A stretch of DNA of 64,000 bases from contig MVAQ01000014.1 in assembly GCA_014825775.1 (NCBI GenBank), positions 1-64,000 on the forward strand. Reading direction: 5' to 3'. Within the stretch, counting starts at the first letter, position 1; every line of letters starts with the position of its first letter. The notes under the pieces are model-generated. The model searched no databases, was not told the origin of the DNA, and saw only the letters and a program-made list of their open reading frames with translations. Shown here piece by piece: positions 32,532 through 43,619 of this stretch. A program made the position numbers and the translations under genes. Origin of the DNA: Krasilnikovozyma curviuscula. Taxonomy: Eukaryota > Basidiomycota > Tremellomycetes > Cystofilobasidiales > Mrakiaceae.

Positions 32532-33124
32532 ATTGTGACCTTCAATGTGACACGAGTTGTAGGTAGACGTTGTGTCTCCTTTTAAGCTGAAGCGCGACCC
32601 TAAAATGAGATGACACGGAGACGGCCACCCATTCAATGGTAACTTGTGACGTCGGGGTAAAAGTGAATAAGATTCTGGGTATTCAAACGATCCTCACCAT
32701 TGTAATGGGAGCAATGGCTAGTGTGGTTCTCAAGAAGCAAATATATACATATTAATATATTTGCTTCTAACAGGCGGATACTCAAAGTACGAAGCAGCTA
32801 GCGAGGAGAAGCCACAATGGCTAAAGGCCCTGAGTGTTCTATCAATTTGCACCTCCCAACGCCGTTCTTCACTGTTTACAGGGTAGCTGTCCATGATGAT
32901 AATTGGTGTATCGATTGTATAGAAAGGATCAAAATTAATAATTTTCTTGCTTATACGGGTGAGAACTAAATGCGAAAGATAACAGAGAGAGGAAAACGAA
33001 TACACGATTGAGCCATTGCGACGGAACGAAAGAGCAGCTGGGAAACTAGACAAATGCTGTTGCAAAAATGTGACAATAAAAAAGAAAGATCTGGACCAAA
33101 CTGAAGGATACTAATTGCAGAGGT
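32532..33124. other. Convergent intergenic region
   Basis: 3' sides of SEN54 and of the membrane-protein gene. Apart from the inverted repeat at 32733-32768 nothing is recognised. Confidence 0.5.
32733..32768. repeat. Perfect 14-bp inverted repeat, AT-rich
   Basis: The arm AGAAGCAAATATAT is repeated as its exact reverse complement after an 8-base loop (ACATATTA). It lies between two convergent genes, about 200 bases beyond the SEN54 stop, and carries TATATA-like elements on both strands. It could serve as a bidirectional 3'-end/polyadenylation element, a protein-binding palindrome, or be the remnant of a small mobile element. Confidence 0.7.
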
Positions 33125-35311
33125 CTAATTGTAACTTGGGGGAGCGTCTTCGCTGACATCAACATGCCCTCCATCTTCGTGTACGACAACGGGTCTCTCC
33201 GCCTCCGTCGAGTGAGCAGCCGCCTCAGCAGCCTTACTGGTCGCAGCCGTCGATGGTGCCGACTCTGAAGGAGCCGTCGCAGTCGGTGCAGAAGGTACAT
33301 CTGTGGAAGTGGATGGACCTGCAGAGGTCGAAGGCGAAGGGTATGCTTCACCCCAGTTTTGTGGTGGAGCTGGTCTGTCAGCTGACAGGACCGGTGGAAT
33401 GAAGTACGGCGTAATGGTCGGGTCGTGGTACTGCTGTGTCTGGTTTGGATCGTGGTATTGTTGGTTGGGATCGTAGTGTTGGTTGGGATCGTAGTGCTGG
33501 TTTGGATCGTATTGCTGGTTTGGGTCGTATTGTTGGTTTGGATCATATTGCTGGCTCGGGTCGTATTGCTGGTTAGGGTCGTACGCGTACTGCTGTTGAG
33601 GGGCCATACCGGTATACGCGTCGTTCTGATACAGCGACGCCGTTTCAGGGACAACAGGCATAGACGGGGAGCGGTAGTTCATGTCATTATCATCATAAGC
33701 CCCCGTTCCAGCTCCTCCACCGCCTCTGGACGACCGTCTCTTCTCAAACCCACCGGCGACAGCGTCAGCACCCCACAAGCCTCCAGCAGCAGCAGCACCA
33801 GCTCCTGCTGCACCGTATGAGGCTCGTCCAGATTTTCTGGCAGCACCTTTCTCGTTCGCTCCACCCGCACCGGCGGCTTTTTGGCGGTGGTCCGGAGAGA
33901 AAATATTGACGCCCGTGAATGCCATCGAGTTGCGGCGCTTCTTGTGTTTCTTCCTGAACAGCACAAAGAGGCCAGCAAGAATGAGAGCCAAACCCTACCA
34001 GACAAACACAAAAAACAGTATTCCTTGTCAGTCGATTGTGTTCGAATGAGGGACGTGGCGTGAGGTGGCGTTTTGAATGTTTGCCAAGGCGACACCCCAT
34101 GCAATGACGAGTAAAGCACAAGATAGATTCAGGACTCACAATGATACCTCCTACAGTTCCACCAGCAATAGCAGCAGTGTTGCTCTTTCCAGCAGTCGCA
34201 TCTGCCACACCTGAGGCGACGAGGTAGCCTGATGAGACTCCGCCGTTTGTATAATACGAAGTCACGTAAACAGTCTTGAAGGAGGTGGACTTAGTGGAGG
34301 TGGATGTTGGAGTGGAAGAAGTGGGTGAAGAAGTTGGTGCGGATGAGGACTGATAAAGAGACACAGAAGGTGTGTGAGCTGGAAGATCGTTGTAATGTGG
34401 ATCGGCAGTCACGGTGACTACCCGCGCTTTGGTGCCATGGTAACAGAAGGAAAAAAGAAAGCAGAGACGAGAAGCTGCTTCTATTAAAAGGTCGTTGATG
34501 CCATCACCCTAGTAGAATTGGGTTTATCTAATGGTCTCAATATCACAGGGGAGCTTTTCTCCTCTACAGCAGCGACGTGCAAGAGCGAACACTGCTTGAA
34601 AAAAGCTCTCTGACGTGACATTTTCTGCCATGATAACCGCCATGATAACCCGCCCAGAAAAGAAGTGTACTCACAGAGGAAGTTGAAGAACTAGAAGATG
34701 AGCTGCTGGAGGAAGTAGTAGACGAGCTGCTGGAAGAGGAGCTCGAGGACGAGGATGAGGAAGAGCTTGAAGTACTGCTGCTAGAAGAAATTGATGATGA
34801 TGTAGAAGAGGAACAAGTTGAAAAGAGAGTCGATACAGCCGCAGACCTATCAATATCCATTTTGACATGTTTTTTTTTTGTTTTTTTACAAAAGAACGAG
34901 CAGGTGCGTAAGCCCAGCGTTACTCGGGGCAGGGAAAAACAAAAAAAGGACGAACAGGGTCACAGGCACGGTACTAGTGATGACTGTAGGGACCGTGGAT
35001 ACGACAGGAAGAGCCGTGCTGGAGAGGACGAAGGCGGTTCCGTTGAATGTGGTAGTGAAAGTGGTCACAACGGGGGCTGCTGTCACTGTGACTGCAGTTG
35101 TAATGAGCTCCACAGTCGATGAGATGGCCGTCGAGAAGATGGTTGACGTTGGTACGGGAGTCTGGTTTCATCACAAGAGGGCCAGTGCATCAGGTCAGCG
35201 AGGGAGGGCTCCATCAGAAGAAATCGACGAAGACAGGGGAGGAAAGCACGTCCCGACCAGGGACGCTGCGTGTCTCCACACCAAGAGATGAATACTCACA
35301 CAAACCGACAT
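33125..35311 (-). CDS. Ser/Thr-rich single-pass membrane protein with YDPNQQ repeats
   Basis: Modelled as five exons (35300-35311, about 34956-35161, 34671-34846, 34140-34417, 33125-33994), about 513 residues. Order: a Thr/Val-rich ectodomain (TVTAAPVVTTFTTTF), a run of roughly 55 residues that is almost all serine (34671-34846), another Ser/Thr stretch, then one transmembrane segment GGIIGLALILAGLFVLFR followed by a basic stop-transfer KKHKKRR. The cytosolic tail is Gly/Ala-rich with a YDPNQQ tandem repeat and ends in acidic SEDAPPSYN. This resembles fungal Mid2/Wsc-type cell-surface sensors, whose O-mannosylated rigid stalk senses wall stress. No classical signal peptide is visible, and the first exon gives only MSVC. 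The second and third introns are uncertain. Function is inferred from layout only. Confidence 0.62.
33457..33582 (-). repeat. Tandem 18-bp repeat encoding YDPNQQ hexapeptides
   Basis: Seven imperfect 18-base units lie head to tail inside the coding region of the membrane protein, each encoding YDPNQQ or a one-residue variant (YDPSQQ, YDPNQH). Partial units continue on both sides. Such arrays expand and contract by slippage, so copy number is likely to differ between strains. Confidence 0.85.
34671..34846 (-). repeat. Serine-codon low-complexity tract
   Basis: Exon made almost only of serine codons (mixed TCN and AGY) in the membrane-protein gene. Both serine codon families are used, which argues for selection for serine rather than simple trinucleotide slippage. 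Confidence 0.75.
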
Positions 35312-35843
35312 TTTGAGCCTACGATAGATGTGTGAGAGAGAAACCTCTACCTCTGCGTGTTGCAGTACAACTTTCCGGATTTGGTTTGAGTGTTGGTTGC
35401 TTGGGTGAGACCTGTATTTTTTCGCGGCGGGAACGGTCTGAAATTATAGTTTCTAGACCAACTTTGTTCTAATATTCTGATACAGGATGGATCACTATAG
35501 GTACATAGAGGATAATTTTGCAATGGACATTTTGATGCAGGATCAAGTCATCGACTAGTCCAATACCCAAAATCGTCGTCGATTCACAGCGATGGCGCCC
35601 GCAAGTACCGAGAGCCACTAGTCAATCGAGAAGTATCGATTTCGCACATCGAGGAGACCGGAGCTATTGTAGTAGATCTGAGAAGATACTTCTTCCAACA
35701 TGAAGAGTTAAGCATCCGGTAATGCTAATGACGAGGACGCGTTAGTCTCTCGCATTTACGTACAAGTCCAAAGACAACAAAAAATTAGAAATTAGACGGA
35801 CCTGAAGCCCACCAATAACAACAGCAGACCTAGAATTGTTACT
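35312..35843. other. Intergenic, 0.5 kb
   Basis: Promoter side of the membrane-protein gene and 3' side of ATL1. No gene recognised. Confidence 0.45.
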
Positions 35844-36437
35844 TCACTGATCCTGCCAGGGTGGCCAGTCGTACTGGTATTGAGCAAGACTAATCTTCCC
35901 ACCAGGTCCTTCCAACATCTGCGGGTCATCCACTACGACGACACCTTCAGCCTCAAGACGTTCTCTCTGACGAGCTGAAGCAAGCCCACCGTCTCCTCGT
36001 GGCGAGATCGTTCCTTTAGAAGAAATGACACGCTGCCAGGTTGGTGCAGTACACTCAGCATAGATTCCTGATGAGGGGCCATGAGCTGCAACGACACTTA
36101 CCTGCCACGGGATATCAGAGTCCAAAGGAAGATGTTTCAATGCTGTGAGCAGTCATAAGGTCAATAACGAATCAGTGATTGGATATGTGGTTTGACTCAC
36201 CAACGCCAACCTGTCGAGAATGCCTAGGAAAGCCAGCAGCTCTAGCAACTGCACCGTACGTCGTAACTTTACCTACTGGAACCTGTCTGATTAGCTACTC
36301 TTCCACCACATCGAACGCAAGAAGAAGGTTAGAGATGGAATGAAATCTGGTCGAGCGATGTGGAAGGGAGGGCTTAGTTTGCGTACCTCGTAGCACCTCG
36401 CATGGAATTCAGCCATCGAAGACTGTTCATCCGCCAT
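35844..36437 (-). CDS. ATL1: Alkyltransferase-like DNA-repair protein (ATL1)
   Basis: Four exons (36387-36437, 36201-36282, 36102-36142, 35844-36032) encode 120 residues. The DNA-binding domain of the O6-alkylguanine transferase family is seen: VPVGKVTTYGAVARAAGFP, then SRQVGVALKHLP, IPWQRVISSKGTISPRG and RQRERLEAEGV. The active-site PCHR of true transferases reads PWQR, so the alkyl-acceptor Cys (residue 57) is Trp. That is the hallmark of ATL proteins, which flip out and bind O6-alkylguanine without repairing it and hand it to nucleotide excision repair. The length matches S. pombe Atl1. A longer readthrough across intron 3 would insert 23 residues into this motif, so splicing is required. 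It shares a 345-base divergent promoter with the nucleoporin gene. Confidence 0.9.
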
Positions 36438-36782
36438 ATTGGCATTCCAGTTACAAAGCTGAAAAATTAATAAGAGATTTGAGACTGACAGTCGAAAATC
36501 ACATTTCGTTCGCAAAACGCTGCGAGGAGGGTCTCATCCAGCCACTTCATTCGTTTGTGTGAGGATTCTCATCAAAACCCTTCAGGCCACGTTATTCGTA
36601 TAGGCTATCGTATATCTGAATAGGGAACCAGAGGGTACACCCTGTTTCTTCCTTTTCGCATTGGTGGCCGTGAAAATAGTGGCTAACCACTTTCCATTCT
36701 TCTTCCCATTGGTGTTTTGCTTCGAACTAAAGCAGGAACTCATCCCTGGTGATACCCATCGAAGAGTTCGTGCTTGAGTAGA
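36438..36782. promoter_or_regulatory. Divergent promoter region, ATL1 / Mlp1-like
   Basis: The 345 bases between two outward-pointing start codons must contain both promoters. No specific factor site is claimed. Confidence 0.5.
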
Positions 36783-39700
36783 ATGGAAAATCAGCAGCAG
36801 CAGGAGCCTTCTGCTGGAACAGCAGCACCACAAGAATCAGGCTCGATGGAAGTAGATCCCTCAGCTAGTGCAGCACCCGAATCTAGCAATGCAGCGGCCG
36901 AGCAACCTACTAGCAGTACTCCAGGAGCTGAAGTAACCCCATCATCATCTGAACCCTCCTCCGTAATTACCCCCGTTCCTTTAACCACTACATCAAACGA
37001 ACCATCCCCTGCCCCAGCACCAGCATCAGTACCAGCACCCGGGCCTACAGAACCCTCTGAACTCGAGCTCCTACAAGCCGAATGGGTGAAGAAGGAGGTT
37101 GAGTATGAACAGACCATTTCAGATGCGTTGACCAAAGTCAGCCAGACGCAACGGGCGTTGAAAGCGTCCAACGACAAAGCTGCGAAAGCGGAACAAGAAA
37201 AAGCTGCCTATGGTAAGCTTTCCTGATCGCTTGCTGCACCTTCTTATTATAGCATAAGGCTATGTGGGTGCCAATCTGATGTTCCTTTGTTTTTGCGGTG
37301 CCTTCTTTGTAGTTGCTTCGTTGGAGCACCTGCAGACAGTCCAAGCGGACCTGCAGTCGAAACTCTCAGCGTCCGAGTCCAAATCGTCTTTCCAAGCGAC
37401 ACAGCTGTCGACATCTGAAGCCGAGAAACGTACACTGTTAGATCAAGTGTCTAGCTTGAGAGAAGAGACAAATGGGCAAAGGCAGGAGGTCAAGTCGAGT
37501 AAAGACAAGGCGTTGGACGCTCAGAGGAGAGTCGTTGAGATCGAAGGCGAGCTGTCGAGGATTAAGATGTACATGAACAACTCCAAAGTGAGTGTTGTAC
37601 TGTTCCTAGTTTGTTCTAGGCCGGTCAATGACTGATTTATTATTATCTAGTTCAAAGTTGAGGCATTGCAGCTTAACCTCGAACTTGCACAGAAGGACAA
37701 TGTGTCTCTCACGGAATCTCTTACCAAAGGCTCGGCTGACTATTCTAAATACAGATCAACATCAGTTAGTCCTACCTTATCGCGGTTTCTCGTCTGAGAC
37801 TCTGACTCGATTCTTCTTTCAGCAAAGCGCCTACCAAACACTCTCATCTGATCTTGACTCCACCAAATCCCAACTGTTGACTGCTCAAGCATCTCTTCGT
37901 CATTTGACAGAATCCAACACTTCTCAGACAGACCGTCTAGCAGAAGCTCTCTCTCAAATCAGCTCTCTGACGCAACAAGTCGCCGAACAGAAGTCGTCCT
38001 TCCGGTCCGAAATGGTCATCCAGCAACGTCTCCTTGATGGAGCTGAGAAACGAGCTGAGGAAGCCCGTGTCAGAGTCGAACAACTGGAAAACGAAAACGA
38101 AGATCAAGTTTCAAAGCTGGTCGCTCGTGAGGAAAGGGAACGTGAGGGTCGTGAGCGCGAACAGGCGGCACGAGAAGAAGCCGAAAAATCGAACGTCGAG
38201 CTAAGAGAGACTATCGATAGGTTGGTTGAAGCTACTGGTGGTGGAGCTGACAGATCGAGCGATTTGTTAGCGACTATGAGTCCAGCTGGCAACCTCGCCA
38301 ACCAGCTGAGGAAGAGCGGGAAGAGCATCTCTGATGTCTACGTCGAGAGCGTCAAGTTGAAGACAATGTTGCAGAAGTCTGAAGAGGAGCGAAGGAGACT
38401 GGATGATACCTTAAGTGAGATACTTAGGGATATCGGTGAAAGAGTGAGTCGCTTTGAAGGCATTTATTCCATCTTCCGAGTCTGTCACTTACTAGTGATA
38501 TCAATGTTGTCCAGGCCCCTCTACTTAAAATCCAACATCAACGTTTCGAAGAACTCCAGCATGAAGCAAACGAGCTGGTCAAGGATCTCTCTCAGGTCAA
38601 AGCTGAAAAAGAACAGTTCATCTCAAATGTCCAACTACTCGAGAATGACCTCAAGTCTGCCAAAACGAAAGAAACCCTTCTCCTCACCCATCTTTCCGAC
38701 CTGTCTCTTCAAGTCCGAACTCTCAGCAGAGAAATTGCCATACGTGAAGATCCTTCCGTTCTTGACAGATCAGAGATGGAAGGCGTCAACTTCAGCATCT
38801 CTTCGGACGACCTTAAATATGAAAATCTTCAGCCTGACGAAGTTATCTCCCACCACCTCATTACTTTCAAGAGTATTGATGAATTGCAGGCGAAAAACTT
38901 TCAGCTTGTCAAAGCTGTCCGTGGACTGTTTGAGCTCAACAAGGAACTGGAGAAGGAGAACGCATCAAAGGGCGGTTTGCCATCAAACACCTCATTGACT
39001 AACGAAGAACAAGTGACAGTGGAAGCAGCTACTGAGATGCTGGCCCAGATGAAGGATAAACTCGAAGCCAAGCAGATACTCGTCGAGAAGTTCTCGCGCG
39101 AGAGAGATCTCTTCTCGCGCCTCCTCGCGCAAGCTGGAATTTCACCAAACATCAACGGCGCTATTGGCGGCTTCGACTACGATGTTGCAGATAACTCTAT
39201 CCTCAGTGTTGTCAAGGCGAACTTGGAAAGCTATAGAGAGGAGATAGGACTGGATGCAAAGAGGTTGAGGGAGCAATTGAGTGATGCTCAGAAAGAGCTT
39301 GGTAGCGCCAACGTTCAGTTGGCCAGAGTCACTGCCGAGAGTCAATATCTGAACGGTTAGTATGATATATGTCATTTCTGCTTTCGGTTTTCTGATTTAC
39401 TCATTCTCTTGTCTCACAGAACGAATCAAGAATCTCACCGACGCCGCTACGATCCAGGTCAACAACTTCACTGGTCTTCAGACACAGAATCAGACCCTCA
39501 AAAATGATATCACTCGTCTTCAGATTGAAAAGCAAAATGCTATTGATGCCAAGATCGACGCAGAAGGTGTTGTTGAGAGAATTAGAGTTGAAGCGGCGAC
39601 ATTGCGTGCTGAGAAAGAACTTTGGAAGGTAAGTGACGACGTTCGCCTGTTACATCTTCGTTAGTTATCAACACTGAAAACGACTTGACTTATAGTCTCT

Positions 39701-42498
39701 GGAAGCGAGACTTCAATCTGATATCGATGCTCTCGCTAAGGAACGAACAAGCGCTCAAGTTATGTTCGAGAACCTCAAAAATATTGAAAGCGAAACTTCA
39801 AAAGCTGCTCAGGAGGGTAAAGAAAGATCAGAGAAACTGATCACCAGCTTGGAATCGGAACGGTATGATCATTGTTGCTCGATTGGCTTTTTTCAATCTG
39901 TTGCTGACATGTTACCTTTCCAATATCTCAGAACGAAACTCCGTGATGAGGTCAATCGCCTCAAAACTGCGAATATTACTGCCACAGCCGATCTCACTGA
40001 AGCTAACGCCCAGTTGAAAGAACAAATGGAAGATCTCCAAATCCAGGTCAACCGTGTAAGGTTTTAAAGTTGCTTCTTTGGAAGAGAGCATATCTGACAA
40101 TGAGTTTTCATTTATTTTCAGATCCCAGCCAAGGATTCAGCAATCAGTAAATATCAAGCCCAACATGCTGAATTTAAGGAGAAGTACAAACAAGTCAATG
40201 ATGCTCTCAAGGATCTGCGTGAAACCAACCGAATCCTGGAATCAACCAAAACTCAGCTCACCGCCCAGTTAGCTGCCTCTGTTGAAAAGGCAACTTCAGT
40301 TCAAGTTGAGCTTGATGCTGCAAAGGCAGTCTCTGGAGGTGATTCTACCGAGGTTACGAAGCTCAAGGCTGAAATTGCCGTTTTAGAAGAAAAGGCGAAG
40401 GTTGCTGGTGATGTGGTAAGCCTGTTGTCTCTTATAATTCGCATTGATATTGCTAACCCCCTGTACGTCAGACGGGATTGAATACCCAAATTGCCAGACT
40501 CAACGCAATCCAAAATCATAGCATAGTGCAACAAAACAAGATGCGTGGGCAGCTGGTGCGTGTTTTGTTTGAAACCGTTAGCAATAATTTAGCTGACTTC
40601 AAATTTTGTCTTCATGAGTAGAATGAGAAAGACTTGGAAATTAAAGCAAAGAATGAGGCTTTACAAGCAGCACAAACTGCTCTTGCTACAGCTGAAGCTG
40701 CTGCCACTACTTCAACCTCAAATTCTAGCGATGCCTCTAAGGAACAACTTGCTGCGCTTGAAACCGAATGGAAAATGAAGCTCGAAAAGGCTGTAGCAGA
40801 TGCTCGTGCGGAAATCCCTCCCTCATCAACCTCTGAAGTTACCACCACTGTCGTTCCGGATCAAGCTGTCATTGAAGAGGCTGTCAAGAAAGCTGTTACT
40901 GCTAAGGAGGCAGAGATCGCTGCCGAGAAGGAAAAGCTCCAATCAGAACTCAAGACTGCTCAAGAACAACTCGTCAATGCCTCTTCAGTCACGCCTGTCG
41001 CCATTGGTGGTGATGATACTGCCATCGCTGCGTTGAACGCTGAGAAGGCTGCTCTGGTGGCAGAGCTCAGAGCTGCTAAAGAAGCCGCGGCATCGGTAGT
41101 GGGTTCATTTCCCCTCTTTGCAGTATAAGCCCTCTACTGACGAGCTTTTTCATAACCAAGGAAACATTGAAAGCTGAAGTTGAACGCCAAAAGACTGCCT
41201 CCAAAAACGCCTTTGCTGGCCAGAACGCATTGCGCGGTCAAGCTGTAAGTTGCAGAAACAAGATTTCTTCATCTTCCGAGCTCATATGTTTTTTTTTTTT
41301 TGTTTCAACTCTTCTCAGGCTGACAAAGACAGTGAAATTAAGACCCTCAAAGCACAGCTAGAAGCAGCCAAAACAGCTCCACCATCTGCTGCGTCGACTA
41401 TAGATAAAATCTCAACTGAAGCCGCAGTCAAAGCAGCTGTAGCCGAAGTGAAAGAAGAATCTCAGAGGAAGTTGTCAGAAGCACTTGCAACTCGAGAAAT
41501 TGAGTTCAAAGCTCTGTTGGAAAAGTCAATCGCTGAAGCTATCGCGAACGCCTCTTCATCTAACCTTTCAGACGGAGCTCCGACATCAAACGCGTCAGTC
41601 GCGGAAATTGAAGAAGCTGTCAAGAAGGCTGTTGCCGAACGAGAAGCCGCTCTTACTGCAGAACATCAAGCTGCTGTGATCAACGCTACAGCTGCACTCA
41701 AAGCATCCGAGAGGGCTGCCGTTGAGAAAGAGAACGCTTTGAAGCTCAACATGTGGAAGTCCAAGGCGGATAAAGCACTCAAGGAGAACAAAGAACTGAA
41801 GGATAAGCTGGCTGCTGCTCCTGCTCTTAATACCGCTCCATCGCCTAAACCCGTTGCTGCTGCATCCCCTTCGGTGCCTTCAACTTCTACCACCATGGCT
41901 GTCGATGCGGTAGCATCTCCTGTGGCTACACCACTCTCCATCTCAGGCTCCGCTCGACGAGGTTCAACTTCATCCTTGATGTCAGCAACCTCCACACCAG
42001 GACCCACAACTCGTGCTCAAAAAGCTACAGCGGCACCTGCATCGCCGGAAGTAGGAACTACATCTCCCAGTATTGCGACTGGCACACGAGGTGGAAGAGG
42101 CGGTAGGGGCAGCGGTAGAGGTAAAGGCGGAGCTGCTGCTCCCACTGGAAGTGCAAGAGGCGGGCGTGCTGGCGCACCCTCATTAGGTATCAAGGGCTCA
42201 GCTCGAAACACTCTATCAGGTGGTGAGCTACCCTTTGATTTTCTAGTATTTCTAGAATGTGGTGCTGACTTAATTGTCTTTCTATGTAGCTCTGGCTGCT
42301 GTCGCCGCTGACGCGGCAAACCCTACAACAGGCATCAAGCGTGGTCGAGAAGATGATGGGACACCCCCAGCCCCAACTTCGGCCGCTGCAGCTGCGGGAA
42401 GCCCATCTGGTAGTTTGGCGTCGCGTGTAGGTGCTATAAAGAGGCCAAAGCGAGGCGAAGGCGGAGGAAATGCTGGCGAGGGCGCCAGTGGAGCGTGA
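36783..42498 (+). CDS. TPR/Mlp1-type nuclear-basket coiled-coil nucleoporin
   Basis: Fourteen exons from 36783 to 42498 join without a phase break into about 1609 residues. After an N-terminal Ser/Pro/Ala-rich acidic leader of about 95 residues, nearly everything to residue 1400 is heptad-rich coiled coil with Glu/Lys/Gln/Leu. The family signature is present: SIDELQAKNFQLVKAVRGLF, just after a YENLQPDEVISHHLITFK stretch. The C-terminus is unstructured, with an RGGRGGRGSGRGKGG tract (about 42100) and basic GIKRGREDD and AIKRPKRGEG motifs that look like nuclear localisation signals. TPR/Mlp proteins form the nuclear basket filaments and take part in mRNA export and spindle-checkpoint anchoring. 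Exon boundaries: 37212/37313, 37587/37651, 37764/37823, 38443/38515, 39355/39420, 39628/39696, 39862/39932, 40055/40122, 40415/40472, 40555/40622, 41095/41161, 41244/41319, 42222/42290. Confidence 0.88.
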
Positions 42499-42839
42499 GT
42501 TATGTGGAGTAGGATATGTATCTATAACAAGCAGTTTGTTGCTTTGGAGAAGTAGTTTGGCTGAATATGCACTCTGTAAGTTTTCATTTACAGATAAGAG
42601 AATGCTAGTAGTTTGTACAGTGCGCCATGATCGACACAGTGTCTACTTTAATTCGGAATAATTACCGCCATCTATGCGAATATGAAAACATGAATGACCA
42701 ACTGTCTAAATCTAGTGTAGCTGGAGCGAACCATCAGACCAGAATGGTCAGGAAAGGAGTGCAGCTGTCAGCTGGGCTTTACTAAGAGCTCCGTCAAGTA
42801 CATGATGACTGACCGAACGAACGAAGCCTATTAATCTGA
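42499..42839. other. Convergent spacer
   Basis: 3' regions of the nucleoporin and the SGNH hydrolase genes. No gene seen. Confidence 0.5.
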
Positions 42840-43619
42840 CTAATTGCGAAGCTTCTCAAACAACATGTCGGCCACAGCTTGCATCCCCTCTACTAAAGGA
42901 TGCAATGGCGCAACTTCATCCTTGATCTCCTTCCAGCTGCACCCTGCGACCCAAGGTTCTTTTGAACCCAGTCCATGCTCCCAGCTCAACTTTCCAACCT
43001 CAAGTAGTTCACACTTGTCAGCTCGACTCTCTGCCGTCGCCCGGTACACGTTTCGGAGCATTTCGGCAACGTTTTGGTGATGTTTCATCTGCTGCTCGTT
43101 GAGACTGATATCGATGTTAGGCTTAACATCCTTACCGAGTAGAGTCAGGTATTCGATCAGGATAATGCGAGCTTCAGGGTTGGTGATGTGGATGCGGTCG
43201 ACAACTGCTTCCATCCGCTGAGCCAATTCGTCTTGGATCGCCCTCGTCTTCTCTGCCCCTCCTCCAACCCACCAAGGGACAACTTTCTCTACAACACCTA
43301 GAGCGTCGTTCATCATATCTCCTATGTACCCCAGGTCGTTCCCACCAGCGAGGACCATGACCACGTCAGCGTCTGCTGGGAGACCGTCGAGTTGAGGTGG
43401 GAAGATAGTGTCACCTTTGACCTGGGGCTCCGAGAGGACGTTGAGAAGAGTTGCTCCTGACACTGCCAGGTCGGTCACTCTACTGTTGGGTAGCTTGAGC
43501 GACAGCAGGTTAACGAAGTTGCGAGACGAACGACCTGCTGCCAGAGGTTCGACCTGAGGTTGAATTCCTGGACCAGCTGCAAAGGAGGACCCCAACGCAA
43601 CAAGGTGAAGACCACTCAT
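42840..43619 (-). CDS. GDSL/SGNH-family hydrolase
   Basis: Intronless, 259 residues from the ATG at 43619. Block I with the nucleophile reads LHLVALGSSFAAGPGI (family GDS replaced by GSS), block III is VMVLAGGNDLGYIG with the oxyanion Gly and Asn, and the C-terminal catalytic His lies in PLHPLVEGMQAVAD. A VTDLAVSGATLLNVL segment supplies the block II glycine. Such enzymes hydrolyse esters, thioesters or acetyl groups; substrate cannot be told. No signal peptide is seen from this start. The reading frame extends upstream to 43694 without another ATG, so an intracellular enzyme is likely. Confidence 0.83.
   Translation of the reverse strand: MSGLHLVALGSSFAAGPGIQPQVEPLAAGRSSRNFVNLLSLKLPNSRVTDLAVSGATLLNVLSEPQVKGDTIFPPQLDGLPADADVVMVLAGGNDLGYIGDMMNDALGVVEKVVPWWVGGGAEKTRAIQDELAQRMEAVVDRIHITNPEARIILIEYLTLLGKDVKPNIDISLNEQQMKHHQNVAEMLRNVYRATAESRADKCELLEVGKLSWEHGLGSKEPWVAGCSWKEIKDEVAPLHPLVEGMQAVADMLFEKLRN

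Noticed and set aside
33046..33654. Thr/Asn/Arg repeat frame on the minus strand near the YDPNQQ array
   Set aside because: It is the same tandem repeat read in a second frame; the YDPNQQ frame continues into the membrane helix and is the coding one.
33425..33820. Val/Leu-rich plus-strand frame that looks like a membrane protein
   Set aside because: Antisense reading of the YDPNQQ repeats and of the Gly/Ala-rich tail; no start context or independent support.
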